Shown: positions 1 to 7,839, numbered from the stretch's first letter. The stretch: 18,434 nucleotides of DNA from Streptomyces sp. MUM 178J (GCF_022414575.1 NZ_JADWYQ010000073.1:1-18434), one strand, 5' to 3'. The notes: generated by a model from the sequence alone, not told the origin. Numbers and translations: made by a program.

Positions 1-225
1 GAGTCCCCCGGCGCAGCGGAACGCACCCGCGCCCCGCAGCCGGGTCCCGCGGCCGGGTCCGCGGCCGGCCCGGCGGCGGACGGCCGCGACGCGCCGCCCC
101 GCGCCTCGGACTCCTCGTTCGGGGGGTCCGGGGCCGAGTCCCGCTCGGACGGGCCTCCCTTGCCGGCGCCGCGGCTGGGACCCGTGCTCCGGGGACAATC
201 CGCGTCGGCGGCCGTGGCCGGGCCG
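1..225. other. Edge region without a supportable gene
   Basis: This stretch is extremely GC-rich. All three plus-strand frames, and the minus-strand frame I followed, stay open, so open frames carry no weight here. That minus-strand frame has strongly GC-biased third positions but no start codon with a ribosome binding site. It may be the flank or edge of a neighbouring gene outside the window; nothing firmer can be said. Confidence 0.4.
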
Positions 226-249
226 GAGCCGGGCGGGAGCGCCCGGCTC
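226..249 (-). terminator. Hairpin downstream of copA
   Basis: A perfect 10-bp inverted repeat (GAGCCGGGCG / CGCCCGGCTC) with a 4-nt loop lies 19 nt beyond the copA stop codon. There is no U-tract, which is common for Streptomyces terminators. The position at the end of the copper operon supports a terminator role. Confidence 0.6.
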
Positions 250-267
250 TTCGGTGCGCCGGCGCCG

Positions 268-2772
268 TCAGCGGAGGCTGTGGTCATCGGAGCCCCCCTT
301 CGGGCCGGAGCCGGATCCAGGGCCGGAGCCGACAACGGCGCCGGAGCCGAGAGCGGCGCCGGAGCCGAGAGCGGCAGCGGAGCCGAGAGCAGAGCCGGCA
401 CCGGTGCCGGACTCCGGGCCGGGCTCCGGGCCGGAGTGCGAACCGGAGTCGGCGGCCGGTCGCGCCGCCCCCGCGGGAGAGGCCGCACCCGTCCCGTACG
501 CCCGCAGCCGCAGACTGTTGCCGACGACGAGCACCGAGCTGGCGGACATCGCGAGCGCCGCGAACATCGGGTTGAGCCAGCCCGTGGCCGCCAGCGGCAC
601 GGTGACCGCGTTGTAGCCGAAGGCCCAGCCGAGATTGGCCCGGATCGTGGTGAGCGTGCGCCGGGTCAGGCGTACGGCGGCGACGACCGCGGACATGTCC
701 TCCCGTACGAGCGTGATGTCGGCCGCCCCGATCGCCGCGTCCGTGCCCCCGCCCATCGCGATGCCCAGGTCCGCCGAGGCCAGCGCGGCCGCGTCGTTGA
801 CGCCGTCGCCGATCATCGCGACCCGCCGCCCGTCGGCGCGCAGCGCGGCGACCAGCTCCGCCTTGCCCTCGGGGGAGACGCCGGCGTGCACCGTCTCGAT
901 GCCGGCCTCGCGGGCCGCGGCCCGCGCCGGGGCCTCGGCGTCGCCCGTGACCAGGATCGGCTCGATGCCCAAGGCGATCAGCTCGGCGACCGCGTCCCTG
1001 CTGGAAGGCCGCAGGCGGTCCCCCACCGCCAGCACGCCGACCGGACGGCCGTCGAACTCCACGACGACCGCGGTGTGCGCGGCCGACGCGGCACGCTCCA
1101 GGGCGCTGCGCAGTTCTCCGGGCAGTTCGGCGTCCTCCCGCGGCCGCCGTACGCCGACCTCGCGCCCGTCCACCTGCCCGTAGACGCCCTCGCCGCGTAC
1201 CGCGCGGAAGCCGGACACCCGCGGCAGCGCCGCCGGGGGCTCAGCGCCGCCCCCGGCCGCGGCCGCCGCCACGGCTCGCCCGATGGGGTGCTCGGAGCCG
1301 TACTCCACCGCGCCCGCCAGCCGCAGCACGGCCGCCGCGTCCGGCCCGCCCTCCGTCACGGTCGTCGCGGCGAGCGTCATACGGCCGGTGGTGAGCGTGC
1401 CCGTCTTGTCGAAGACGACGGTGTCGACTCCGCGCAGCCGCTCCAGCGCCTCGGGGCCCTTGATCAGCACGCCGAGCTGTGCGCCCCGGCCGGTCGCGGC
1501 CAGGAAGGCGGTGGGGATGGCCAGGCCCAGCGCGCAAGGGCAGGCGACGACGAGAACGGACACGGCGGCGGTGACCGCCGCCTCGGGCGCGGCGCCCGCG
1601 CCCAGCCAGAAGCCGAGGACGCACGCCGCGACGGTGACGATCGCCGGCACGAAGACCCCGGCGACGGCGTCGGCGAGCCGCTGCAGCCTCGCCTTCCCCG
1701 CCTGGGCGTCCGTGACCAGTCTGGTGATCCGGGCGAGCCGGGTGTCCGCGCCGACCGCGGTGGCGCGGACGACGAGCAGCCCGCCCGAGTTGACCGCGCC
1801 GCCCACGACCTTGCTGCCGGGGCCTGCCTCCACGGGTGTGGACTCGCCGGTGACCAGCGACAGGTCGAGCGCCGAGCTGCCCTCGATGACCTCGCCGTCC
1901 GTGGCGACCTTCTCGCCCGGCCGGACGGTGAACTCCTGCCCGGTGCGCAGCCGCGCGATGGGGATGCGCACCCCGGGACGCCCGGCGGGGCCGCGCACTT
2001 CGACGTCCTTCGCGCCCAGTTCGGCGAGGGCTCGCAGCGCGGACCCGGTGCCGCGTCTGGCCCGCGCCTCCAGCCGCCGCCCGGCGAGCACGAACAGCGG
2101 AACGCCGACCGCCGCCTCCAGATACAGATGCGCCCCGCTGTGGCCGCCGTCGCCGGGCAGCCAGGTGAACGGCATCCGCATGTCCGGGTCGCCCGCGCCG
2201 CCGAAGTAGAGCGCGTAAGCGGACCAGAGGAAGGACGCGATGACGCCGAGGGAGACGAGGGTGTCCATCGTCGCGGTGGCATGCCTCAGTCCGGCCAGGG
2301 CGCGGGAGTGGAAGGGCTGCGAGCTCCAGATGACCACGGGGGCGGCGAGGGTGAAGCAGAGCCACTGCCAGTAGTCGAACTGTAGGGCGGGCACCATCGA
2401 CAGCAGCAGGACGGGGGTCGCGAGCAGCGCGGTGATCAGCAGTCGCTCGCGCTCCTCGGCCTGCTCGTCGTAAGCGTCGGACTCCGCGGCCGCGCCTTCG
2501 TCCCCGCCGTCCTCGGCTTCGTCGACTTCGTCGTCCGGGGGCGGCAGCTCGGCGGTGTACCCGGCCCGCTCGACGGTCTCGATCAGCACCTCGACGCCCA
2601 CCTCGGGCGGATGCGCGACACGGGCGAGGCCGGTGGCCAGATTGACCGTGGCGGTCACGCCCTCGACCCGGTTGAGCTTCTTCTCCACGCGGGCCACACA
2701 CGCGGCGCAGGTCATTCCGCCGACCAGCAGATCGGTGTCGGTCACCGCGGAGGCGCCGAGCGTGTCGCTCAT
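268..2772 (-). CDS. copA: Copper-translocating P1B-type ATPase
   Basis: This 834-residue heavy-metal P-type ATPase is expected to export Cu(I) across the cytoplasmic membrane using ATP. An N-terminal HMA domain carries GMTCAAC (residues 19-25) and is followed by an acidic linker (about 79-105). The CPC metal site is at 411-413 in a membrane helix, TGES of the actuator domain at 308-311, the phosphorylated Asp in DKTGT at 455, the P1B-specific HP pair at 495-496 and GDGVND at 655-660. The last helix has MSASS (742-746), typical of copper pumps. The C-terminus has an unusual extension of about 75 residues (from ~758) rich in Gly, Ser, Ala and Pro and partly built from hexapeptide repeats. The start overlaps the stop of the upstream small gene by 4 nt (ATGA), so the two are probably translationally coupled. 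A CsoR-like operator lies upstream of that small gene. Confidence 0.95.
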   Translation of the reverse strand: MSDTLGASAVTDTDLLVGGMTCAACVARVEKKLNRVEGVTATVNLATGLARVAHPPEVGVEVLIETVERAGYTAELPPPDDEVDEAEDGGDEGAAAESDAYDEQAEERERLLITALLATPVLLLSMVPALQFDYWQWLCFTLAAPVVIWSSQPFHSRALAGLRHATATMDTLVSLGVIASFLWSAYALYFGGAGDPDMRMPFTWLPGDGGHSGAHLYLEAAVGVPLFVLAGRRLEARARRGTGSALRALAELGAKDVEVRGPAGRPGVRIPIARLRTGQEFTVRPGEKVATDGEVIEGSSALDLSLVTGESTPVEAGPGSKVVGGAVNSGGLLVVRATAVGADTRLARITRLVTDAQAGKARLQRLADAVAGVFVPAIVTVAACVLGFWLGAGAAPEAAVTAAVSVLVVACPCALGLAIPTAFLAATGRGAQLGVLIKGPEALERLRGVDTVVFDKTGTLTTGRMTLAATTVTEGGPDAAAVLRLAGAVEYGSEHPIGRAVAAAAAGGGAEPPAALPRVSGFRAVRGEGVYGQVDGREVGVRRPREDAELPGELRSALERAASAAHTAVVVEFDGRPVGVLAVGDRLRPSSRDAVAELIALGIEPILVTGDAEAPARAAAREAGIETVHAGVSPEGKAELVAALRADGRRVAMIGDGVNDAAALASADLGIAMGGGTDAAIGAADITLVREDMSAVVAAVRLTRRTLTTIRANLGWAFGYNAVTVPLAATGWLNPMFAALAMSASSVLVVGNSLRLRAYGTGAASPAGAARPAADSGSHSGPEPGPESGTGAGSALGSAAALGSGAALGSGAVVGSGPGSGSGPKGGSDDHSLR
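337..390. repeat. 18-bp tandem repeat, three copies, in copA tail
   Basis: Three consecutive 18-bp units (GGCGCCGGAGCCGAGAGC, third copy with one change) sit inside the 3' end of copA. On the coding strand they give the hexapeptide ALGSGA and variants, building the low-complexity C-terminal tail. Degenerate related units flank the array on both sides. Confidence 0.85.
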
Positions 2773-3002
2773 GGCCGTACCGCCCCGGGCGCCCGCATCC
2801 CGTGGTCATGGCCTCCGGAGCCGCCCGGCCCGTCCCAGCGCTCGCCCTCCTCCACCCGGTGCAGGCCCGGCGAGACGGGGCCCGCGGCACGTCCCACAGC
2901 GAAGGAGACGGCCGTCAGCGCCAGCAGCAGCAGCACGAAGCCCGCCAGGGCCGGCGGCGGGGTCACCCCCCGACGGGGTCCGGGGGAGCTCGCAGTCCTC
3001 AT
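2769..3002 (-). CDS. Small membrane-anchored His-containing protein in copper operon
   Basis: This 77-residue protein has a short basic proline-rich N-terminus, one hydrophobic segment (about 18-37) and an exposed tail with GGHDHGM (63-69), a plausible metal-binding patch. Its stop codon overlaps the copA start (ATGA), so the two genes are very likely one operon. I chose the ATG at 3002 because the longer reading frame would run through the CsoR-like operator. From memory, related Streptomyces proteins beside copA are longer and carry a further extracellular domain after the His-rich stretch. If so, this copy is a shortened relative. The function is inferred from context only: a role in periplasm-side copper handling. 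Confidence 0.7.
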   Translation of the reverse strand: MRTASSPGPRRGVTPPPALAGFVLLLLALTAVSFAVGRAAGPVSPGLHRVEEGERWDGPGGSGGHDHGMRAPGAVRP

Positions 3003-3007
3003 GGAGT

Positions 3008-3026
3008 CATACCGTACGGGGGTATG
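3008..3026 (-). promoter_or_regulatory. CsoR-like copper operator
   Basis: The inverted repeat CATACC-N7-GGTATG, with G/C runs giving ATACCGTACGGGGGTAT in the core, resembles operators bound by CsoR, the Cu(I)-sensing repressor of copA operons. It ends only 5 nt before the ATG at 3002. If that start is right, the operator overlaps the core promoter and the transcript may be leaderless. The regulator gene itself is not in this window. Confidence 0.6.
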
Positions 3027-3182
3027 AGCGCTCCGGCGAAGCCCCAGCGGCTGTGAGAAACAACGGGCACCCCGCCGGGAACTCGCCGCCCCCGGAATCC
3101 GACTCTCCCCCAAGGGCCCCTCAAGCAATCTTGCGGGCCGTCCTCACTGGCGACCCGCACCGCACGGGGTGATCATCGGTCC

Positions 3183-3773
3183 ATGACCACCTCGATCCAT
3201 CTGTCCCAGCAACCCGAGGCCGACGAGCTGCTCAGCCGCAGCCCGCTCGCCGCCCTCGTCGGGATGCTGCTCGACCAGCAGATCCCGATGGAGTGGGCGT
3301 TCACCGGGCCGTACACGATCGCCCGACGCCTCGGGGCCGACGACCTCGACGCCGGGCAGATCGCCGCATACGACCCCGACGCCTTCGCCGAGCTGCTGAA
3401 GGAGAAGCCGGCCGTCCACCGCTACCCCGGCTCCATGGCCAAGCGTGTGCAGCAGCTGTGCCGGTACGTCGTCGACGAGTACGACGGCGATGCCCGTGCG
3501 ATCTGGCAGGACGCCGCCGACGGCACGGAGCTGCTGGCGCGGCTGAAGGCGCTGCCGGGCTTCGGCGACCAGAAGGCGAGGATCTTCCTCGCGCTGCTCG
3601 GCAAGCAGTACGGCGTGCGCCCGGAGGGCTGGCGCGAGGCGGCCGGGGCCTATGGCGAGCTGGGCGCCTACCGCTCGGCCGCCGACATCACCGGGCCCGA
3701 GTCGCTCGCCAAGGTGCGCGCCCACAAACAGGAGATGAAGCGCGCCGCGAAGGAGGCGAAACAGACACCCTGA
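3183..3773 (+). CDS. HhH-GPD-type base excision DNA repair protein
   Basis: This 196-residue protein matches the small HhH-GPD family common in actinobacteria. Visible features are the N-terminal helical part with LLDQQIPMEWAF (29-40) and a helix-hairpin-helix motif LPGFG (124-128). The family is thought to bind DNA and remove damaged bases. The usual HhH glycosylase residues are not at their standard places. The position of the endonuclease III lysine is Gln130 with Lys131 next to it, and the catalytic Asp position is Glu148. This may be a family trait rather than a defect. The C-terminus is Lys/Ala-rich. The gene stands alone, with the copper operon diverging on its left. The Shine-Dalgarno sequence is weak, so the ATG start is chosen by protein similarity. 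Confidence 0.85.
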   Translation: MTTSIHLSQQPEADELLSRSPLAALVGMLLDQQIPMEWAFTGPYTIARRLGADDLDAGQIAAYDPDAFAELLKEKPAVHRYPGSMAKRVQQLCRYVVDEYDGDARAIWQDAADGTELLARLKALPGFGDQKARIFLALLGKQYGVRPEGWREAAGAYGELGAYRSAADITGPESLAKVRAHKQEMKRAAKEAKQTP

Positions 3774-3902
3774 CGGACCGGAACATCCCCGATGAGACAG
3801 GGCAACGAGAGGAAATATGCAGTGAGTTGCGGCACAAGTGTTCACAGGACACTCAAAGATCGCTAACTTCCCCTCAACTCTGACCGCACGGGAAGGAACT
3901 CT

Positions 3903-5471
3903 GTGAACTCATCCCATCGCAGAGCCGTGGCCGCCATGGCCGCAGCCGCACTCGCGACCCCGCTCCTGCTGGCCTCCGCCTCCCCCTCCTCCGCGTCGCA
4001 CCGCCTCGACCCCGGTGAGCGGGCGGCGAAGGAAGCGTCGAAGCTGGCCAGGAAGCTGGTGCAGAAGTCGTCCGCCGAGGACGCCTACCGGCACCTGGAG
4101 AAGTTCCAGCAGATAGCCGACTCGGCAGGCGGCCACCGCGCCGCGGGCTCCCTCGGACACGACGCATCGGCCGCGTATGTGTACCAGCAGCTGAAGAGGT
4201 GGGGCTACAACGTCTCGTATCAGCAGTTCGAGTTCATGTACACGGAGACACAGGCCGAGAAGCTCTCCGTGGTCGCGCCCGAGTCCCGCGACGTCGAGAT
4301 CAACGCGATGACGTACACCGCGTCCACCCCGGTGGGCGGCATCGAGGCCGATCTCACCGCGGTGCCGGTCGACGAGGACGGCACCACCGGCTGCGAGCCG
4401 GGCGACTACGCCTCCGGGACCTTCACCGGAAAGATCGCCCTGATCAAGCGCGGCGGATGCACCTTCGCCCAGAAGCAGGCCACCGCGGCCGAGGCCGGCG
4501 CCGTGGGCGCCGTCATATACAACCACTCCGAGGGCCCGCTCAACGGCACCCTCGGAGAGGCGGGCGCGGGCAAGATCCCCACCGGCGGCATCACGCTCGC
4601 CGAGGGCGAGAAGCTCGCCGCGGACCTCGACAAGGGCGCGGTGAAGCTCTCCCTGGAGATCCGCCAGCTCCAGGAGAAGCGCACCACCAACAACGTCATC
4701 GCGGAGACCCGGCACGGCAACGCCGCCAACACCGTGATGCTCGGCGCGCACCTCGACTCGGTGACCGCGGGCCCGGGCATCAACGACAACGGCTCCGGAT
4801 CGGCGGGTCTGCTCGAGGTCGCCCAGGAGCTGGCGAAGAAGGAGAAGCGGCCGGCCAACAAGGTCCGCTTCGCCTGGTGGTCCGCCGAGGAGAACGGACT
4901 GCTCGGCTCCGAGCACTATGTCGCCAACATGAGCAGCCTCGACCGCAAGGAGGTCAAGCTCTACCTCAACTTCGACATGATCGCCTCGCCGAACTACGGC
5001 CTCTTCGTCTATGACGGGGACGACTCCGACGGCGTCGGCGCGGGGCCCGGCCCGAAGGGCTCGGCGCAGCTCGAGCGCGATATCACCGACTTCATGGACA
5101 GGCGCGGACTGCCGCACGAGGGCACGGACTTCACCGGCCGCTCGGACTACGGCCCGTTCATCGAGGTCGGCATTCCCTCGGGCGGCACGTTCACCGGCGC
5201 GGAGGGCGTCAAGACCGAGAAGCAGGCCGAGAAGTTCGGCGGCGAGGCCGGGGTGGCGTACGACAAGTGCTACCACGACGCGTGCGACGACCTCGGCAAC
5301 GTCAACATGGCGGCGTTCGACGCCAACATCGACGTCATCGCCAATGCCGTGGGCACCTACGCCCACGACCTGAGCTCGCTGCGCAAGCCGGTCGAGTCCG
5401 TCCCGACCCAGGGCGACGAGGGCAGCGGCGGCGGTCTGCACGACGAACACGGCCGCGAGGTCACCGAGTAG
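3903..5471 (+). CDS. Secreted M28 family metallo-aminopeptidase with PA domain
   Basis: This 522-residue exported zinc peptidase is related to Streptomyces griseus aminopeptidase and probably releases N-terminal amino acids from extracellular peptides. The GTG start follows GGAAGGA at a suitable spacing. A Sec signal peptide (about 1-32) has a basic start, an Ala/Leu core and a Ser-Ala end. A protease-associated domain lies at about 145-250. The M28 catalytic part follows: His283 in GAHLDS, Asp295 in NDNGSG, the Glu329-Glu330 pair in SAEENG, Asp358 in NFDMI and His458 in CYHDAC, which match the two-zinc site. Cys456 and Cys461 are placed for the disulfide seen in this family. The C-terminal 30 residues are Gly- and acid-rich. 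A strong hairpin follows the stop. No partner gene is apparent. Confidence 0.93.
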   Translation: MNSSHRRAVAAMAAAALATPLLLASASPSSASHRLDPGERAAKEASKLARKLVQKSSAEDAYRHLEKFQQIADSAGGHRAAGSLGHDASAAYVYQQLKRWGYNVSYQQFEFMYTETQAEKLSVVAPESRDVEINAMTYTASTPVGGIEADLTAVPVDEDGTTGCEPGDYASGTFTGKIALIKRGGCTFAQKQATAAEAGAVGAVIYNHSEGPLNGTLGEAGAGKIPTGGITLAEGEKLAADLDKGAVKLSLEIRQLQEKRTTNNVIAETRHGNAANTVMLGAHLDSVTAGPGINDNGSGSAGLLEVAQELAKKEKRPANKVRFAWWSAEENGLLGSEHYVANMSSLDRKEVKLYLNFDMIASPNYGLFVYDGDDSDGVGAGPGPKGSAQLERDITDFMDRRGLPHEGTDFTGRSDYGPFIEVGIPSGGTFTGAEGVKTEKQAEKFGGEAGVAYDKCYHDACDDLGNVNMAAFDANIDVIANAVGTYAHDLSSLRKPVESVPTQGDEGSGGGLHDEHGREVTE

Positions 5472-5494
5472 GTCCAAAGAAGGGCGAGTCCTCC

Positions 5495-5526
5495 GGGGTG
5501 GGCGGCTGCCGTCGGCCGCCCACCCC
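5495..5526. terminator. Bidirectional terminator hairpin
   Basis: A perfect 12-bp stem (GGGGTGGGCGGC / GCCGCCCACCCC) with an 8-nt loop starts 24 nt after the aminopeptidase stop. The HerA-like gene converges from the other side, so the hairpin can serve both. Confidence 0.8.
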
Positions 5527-5527
5527 C

Positions 5528-5602
5528 ACCCCGCTCGCCCCCGCTCAGCTCGCCCCCACCCCGCTCGCCCCCGCTCAGCTCGCCTCCACCCCGCTCGCCT
5601 CC
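5528..5602. repeat. 30-bp tandem repeat between convergent genes
   Basis: Two 30-bp units (5528-5557 and 5558-5587) differ at one base, and a 15-nt partial third copy follows (5588-5602). The unit contains CCGCTCGCCCCCGCTCAGCT. The array sits between the terminator hairpin and the stop codon of the HerA-like gene and has no assigned function. Confidence 0.9.
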
Positions 5603-5606
5603 GCCG

Positions 5607-7292
5607 TCACCGCCGCCTGCGGCCCGCCGTTCCGAACAGCGAGCGGCCGATCTCCCGGCCGAGCTGGGTGCCGATCGACCGGGCGAGCGAACGGAAGACC
5701 GCGCTGCCCACCACCTGCTGCGCCAGCGGCGGCTCCTCCGCGGGCCGCCCGGGCGGCGGGGCCTGACCCGCCTCCGCCTCCTGGGCCGGCTCCACCTCCC
5801 GCGCCGCCCGCACCGCGGCCTCCTCTGCGGCCTGCTGCTCGTCCGAGAGCCGCTCGTACGCGGACTCCCGGTCGACGGCCTCCGCATAGCGCCCGTACAG
5901 CGCCGAGGACTTCACCGCCCGCTCCAGCACATCCGCCCCGACGGGCCCCAGCAGGGACCGCGGCGCCCGCAGCCGGGTCGCGGCGACCGGAGTGGGCGCG
6001 CCCGACTCGCTCAGCGCGGTGACCACCGCCTCGCCGGCGCCCAGCCCGGTGAGCACCTCCCCGAGCCGATACTCCGACCGCGGGTAGGTCTTGACCGTCT
6101 CCCTCAGCGCCTCGGCGTCATCGGGGGTGAAGGCGCGCAGCGCGTGCTGCACCCGGCTGCCGAGCTGTCCGAGCACCTCGGGGGGCACGTCCTGCGGGGA
6201 CTGCGTGACGAAGAAGACGCCGACTCCCTTGGAGCGGATCAGCCGCAGCGTCTGCACGACCGACTCCAGGAACGCCTTGCTCGCCCCGTCGAACAGCAGG
6301 TGCGCCTCGTCGAAGAAGAACACCAGCTTCGGGCGCTCGACATCCCCGACCTCCGGCAGATCGTGGAAGAGATCAGCCAGCAGCCACATCAGGAACGTCG
6401 AGAACAGCCGAGGCCTGTCCCGCACGGCGGGCAGCTCCAGTACGGAGACGAGCCCGCGGCCGTCCGGCGCGGTGCGCAGCAGATCGCGCGTGTCGAACGC
6501 GGGCTCGCCGAAGAAGCCGTCCGCGCCCTGCTGCTCCAGTGCGGTCAGGGACCGCAGGATCACCCCGGCCGTGGCGGTCGAGAGCCCGCCGATCCCCCGC
6601 AGCTCGTCCTTGCCCAGGTCGGAGACGAGGAAGGCGACCACGGCCCGCAGATCCTTCAGACCCACCAGCTCCAGGCCCTTGGAGTCGGCGTAGTGGAAGA
6701 TCAGCCCCAGTGACTGCTCCTGCGTCCGGTTGAGTTCGAGGACCTTCGCGAGCAGCAGCGGCCCGAAGTCGGTGACCGCGGCGCGCAGCGGGATCCCGGC
6801 GCCGTGGCCGCCGAGGGCGTAGAACTCGCAAGGAAAGCCCTCGGCCTCCCAGCGCTGCCCGACCTGCCGGGCCCGCTCCCGCACCTTCTCACCCGCCCCT
6901 CCCCGCCCGTCGTCCGCGCCCGTCGCGCTCTCGCCCGTTTCGGTCCCGCTTTCGCCGGGTTCGGCTACGCTCTCGCCGGGTTCGGCCCCGCCCGGTGCGC
7001 AGATCCCCGACAGGTCCCCTCTGACGTCGGCCAGGAAGACGGGCACCCCGGCGCCGCTGAGCTGCTCGGCGATGAGCTGGAGGGTCTTGGTCTTCCCGGT
7101 GCCGGCCGCGCCCGCGACCAGCCCGTGGCGGTTGAGCATGGCCAGCGGAAGGCGGATCGGGGCCTCGGCGCGGCACCGGCCGTCCCAGAGCAGGGCGCCC
7201 AGTTCGATCGCCTCCCCGGCGGGCGGATACCCGGCGGCGATCTTCCGTGCGGCCTCGGGAAGCTCCGGGGCGGCCTGCTCGCTCGCGCTCAT
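5607..7292 (-). CDS. HerA-like helicase / DUF853 family ATPase
   Basis: This 561-residue P-loop ATPase belongs to the FtsK/HerA superfamily, in the group annotated as HerA C-terminal or DUF853. Walker A is GAAGTGKT (61-68) and Walker B is KLVFFFDEA (322-330), followed by HLLFDGASKAF. The ST(A)TAG and TQSPQDVP segments are typical of the family. Members are presumed hexameric DNA motors; the cellular role in Streptomyces is not established. Between Walker A and the next conserved block lies an insertion (about 103-132) of repeated EPGES/GES units, absent from the family core as I remember it. The C-terminal third is charged and alanine-rich and ends in four arginines. The gene is divergent from the small gene at 7400 and convergent with the aminopeptidase. 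Confidence 0.9.
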   Translation of the reverse strand: MSASEQAAPELPEAARKIAAGYPPAGEAIELGALLWDGRCRAEAPIRLPLAMLNRHGLVAGAAGTGKTKTLQLIAEQLSGAGVPVFLADVRGDLSGICAPGGAEPGESVAEPGESGTETGESATGADDGRGGAGEKVRERARQVGQRWEAEGFPCEFYALGGHGAGIPLRAAVTDFGPLLLAKVLELNRTQEQSLGLIFHYADSKGLELVGLKDLRAVVAFLVSDLGKDELRGIGGLSTATAGVILRSLTALEQQGADGFFGEPAFDTRDLLRTAPDGRGLVSVLELPAVRDRPRLFSTFLMWLLADLFHDLPEVGDVERPKLVFFFDEAHLLFDGASKAFLESVVQTLRLIRSKGVGVFFVTQSPQDVPPEVLGQLGSRVQHALRAFTPDDAEALRETVKTYPRSEYRLGEVLTGLGAGEAVVTALSESGAPTPVAATRLRAPRSLLGPVGADVLERAVKSSALYGRYAEAVDRESAYERLSDEQQAAEEAAVRAAREVEPAQEAEAGQAPPPGRPAEEPPLAQQVVGSAVFRSLARSIGTQLGREIGRSLFGTAGRRRR

Positions 7293-7387
7293 ATGAACCC
7301 CTGCTCCCCACGCTGATTGCCGGAAAAGACACGCTTGCCCAGGATTGCACTCGAGTCTCCTGGCTGCGCCCGGAGCGCCTTGACCGG

Positions 7388-7393
7388 TAGGCT
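7388..7393 (+). promoter_or_regulatory. -10 box of a probable leaderless promoter
   Basis: TAGGCT matches the TAGNNT-type -10 box of Streptomyces housekeeping promoters. It ends 6 nt before the GTG start at 7400, so transcription would begin at or next to the start codon. No Shine-Dalgarno sequence is present, consistent with a leaderless message. No clear -35 box lies at normal spacing. Confidence 0.5.
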
Positions 7394-7399
7394 TTCCGT

Positions 7400-7696
7400 G
7401 TGATCTTCAAGCGCATCGGAAACGGGCGGCCGTATCCCGACCACGGCCGGGAAAGCACCCGGCAGTGGGCGGATGTCGCGCCGCGGCCGGTCCGCCTCGA
7501 TCAGCTCGTGACGACCAAGGGCCAACTGGACCTGGAAACGCTGCTCGCCGAGGACTCCACGTTCTACGGCGACCTCTTCGCCCATGTCGTGAAGTGGCAG
7601 GGCGACCTCTACCTCGAGGACGGTCTGCACCGCGCCGTGCGGGCGGCCCTCCAGCAGCGCCAGGTGCTCCATGCACGCGTGCTCGAACTGGGCTGA
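7400..7696 (+). CDS. Small conserved actinobacterial protein, ParB/Srx-like motif
   Basis: This 98-residue protein is, from memory, nearly invariant across Streptomyces, where automatic annotation often calls it a VapB-type antitoxin. I see no toxin gene beside it and doubt that name. The C-terminal part reads LYLEDGLHRAVRAALQQR (70-87), similar to the DGxHR...A signature of the ParB/sulfiredoxin fold, preceded by the conserved VRLDQLVTTKGQLDL. A nucleotide- or DNA-binding role is therefore possible but unproven. The GTG start is supported by a TAGGCT box 6 nt upstream, suggesting a leaderless transcript. It is divergent from the HerA-like ATPase gene and precedes the LytR_C-domain gene by 156 nt. 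Confidence 0.8.
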   Translation: MIFKRIGNGRPYPDHGRESTRQWADVAPRPVRLDQLVTTKGQLDLETLLAEDSTFYGDLFAHVVKWQGDLYLEDGLHRAVRAALQQRQVLHARVLELG

Positions 7697-7839
7697 TCGC
7701 GCCGCTCCTACCCGGACCGGAGCTGCAAGACCCGTCGGCATCGGCCGCACGCACCAGTCGGATGCCCCTTTCGGACCCTTTCGGGACCGTACGGACGCAC
7801 TCCATTGATCATCTAGTAGGCATCGCCGACAGGCCGCAC

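Noticed and set aside
160..2385. Long plus-strand open frame of 741 codons opposite copA
   Set aside because: It is a GC-bias shadow: the minus-strand frame has every P1B-ATPase motif in order, while this one is Arg/Gly/Pro-rich without any domain.
3909..5477. Minus-strand open frame of 522 codons opposite the aminopeptidase
   Set aside because: The plus strand carries a signal peptide, PA domain and complete M28 metal site; the antisense product is Val/Leu/Arg/Gly-rich with no motif.
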